A stretch of 64,000 nucleotides of DNA from Polysphondylium violaceum. Taxonomy: Eukaryota; Evosea; Eumycetozoa; Dictyosteliales; Dictyosteliaceae. The notes below the pieces were generated by a model. The model saw nothing but the letters and a program-made list of their open reading frames with translations, was not told where the DNA came from and did not search any database. Shown here piece after piece: positions 63,815 to 64,000 of the stretch. The translations under genes and the position numbers were made by a program. The stretch covers positions 1 to 64,000 of the forward strand of contig AJWJ01000057.1 of assembly GCA_000277445.1 (NCBI GenBank), written 5' to 3'. Position 1 is the first letter of the stretch. Each line of letters begins with the position of its first letter.

Positions 63815-64000
63815 ATGAGCAACAGAGAAAAGAAAAAGCTATTCAATGCTAGAGGCAAAATAAGCAAGACTAGAGATAACAAAGAGACATTATCTTTAGA
63901 AAGATTTGTTAAATCCAAAAACTCTGTATATATTCCCCAAAAAAGTATGTATTCTATCAATCACAACTCATGAAAATAAATATTAATAGGTATCGTAATT
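63815..64000 (+). CDS. 5' end of an unrecognised basic protein (partial)
   Basis: Exon 1 (63815-63944) encodes MSNREKKKLFNARGKISKTR, then DNKETLSLERFVKSKNSVYI. A GTATGT donor at 63945 and an ATTAATAG acceptor at 63989 give a 45-base intron, and exon 2 continues as SIVI in frame until the window ends. The N-terminus is basic and could direct nuclear localisation. Too little is visible to name it. Confidence 0.55.

Noticed and set aside
63676-63960. 94-codon minus-strand frame
   Set aside because: Leu/Phe/Ser-rich and overlaps the better-supported plus-strand exon starting at 63815.

Overview
The window is nuclear DNA of a dictyostelid social amoeba; the species cannot be fixed from the sequence alone. 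The evidence is: very AT-rich intergenic DNA full of poly-T/poly-A runs and di- and trinucleotide microsatellites; short AT-rich GT-AG introns (mostly about 45-190 bases, a few of 250-370); tightly packed genes; long Asn, Gln, His and Ser tracts inside proteins; and lineage markers (FNIP-repeat protein, phospholipase B-like protein, polyubiquitin with a trailing Asn, calreticulin ending in HDEL). I reassembled most genes from several reading frames by matching splice sites and phase, so many boundaries are exon-joined predictions.

Layout. 0.8-2.7 kb: protein with an NSD-type PHD-finger cluster but no SET domain. 3.5-10.5 kb: a PPPDE/DeSI-like protein whose nucleophile Cys is Ser, then three related four-helix membrane proteins on the minus strand with an FNIP-repeat gene and a gene remnant between them. 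11.5-15.5 kb: ZIP transporter and a large HAM1-like protein. 17.1-26 kb: cystathionine beta-synthase, a Gln/His/Asn-rich nuclear-type protein, a coiled-coil protein and an orphan response regulator. 26.8-36.5 kb: SF3A2, TXNDC9-like, phospholipase D, COP9 signalosome subunit 1, calreticulin. 36.6-37.6 kb: remnants. 37.8-44.3 kb: threonyl-tRNA synthetase with a degenerate editing domain, TAF12, a two-helix membrane protein, six-unit polyubiquitin. 46-55 kb: Lys-rich protein, an unrecognised gene, a secreted glycoprotein, triosephosphate isomerase, phospholipase B-like protein, and an EGF plus TOM1/THH1-type membrane protein. 56-61 kb: HMG-CoA synthase, Nudix hydrolase, TRF4-type poly(A) polymerase. 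61-64 kb: sparse DNA with a gene remnant, a strong hairpin and the first exons of a gene running off the end.

The genes are mostly independent housekeeping functions; I see no operon-like logic. Local organisation is of two kinds: divergent pairs sharing a short upstream region (SF3A2/TXNDC9, ThrRS/TAF12, QHN-rich/coiled-coil) and convergent pairs with short tails (CBS/QHN-rich, coiled-coil/response regulator). The three tetraspan-like genes look like a tandem family. I found no tRNA, rRNA, CRISPR array or intact transposon. No clearly new multi-gene system is evident. The best leads are single-protein oddities: the Cys-to-Ser PPPDE-like protein with lipidation signals at both ends, the editing-dead ThrRS, the ZIP protein with an altered metal site, the possible divergent homeodomain in the QHN-rich protein, and the EGF-TOM1 fusion.
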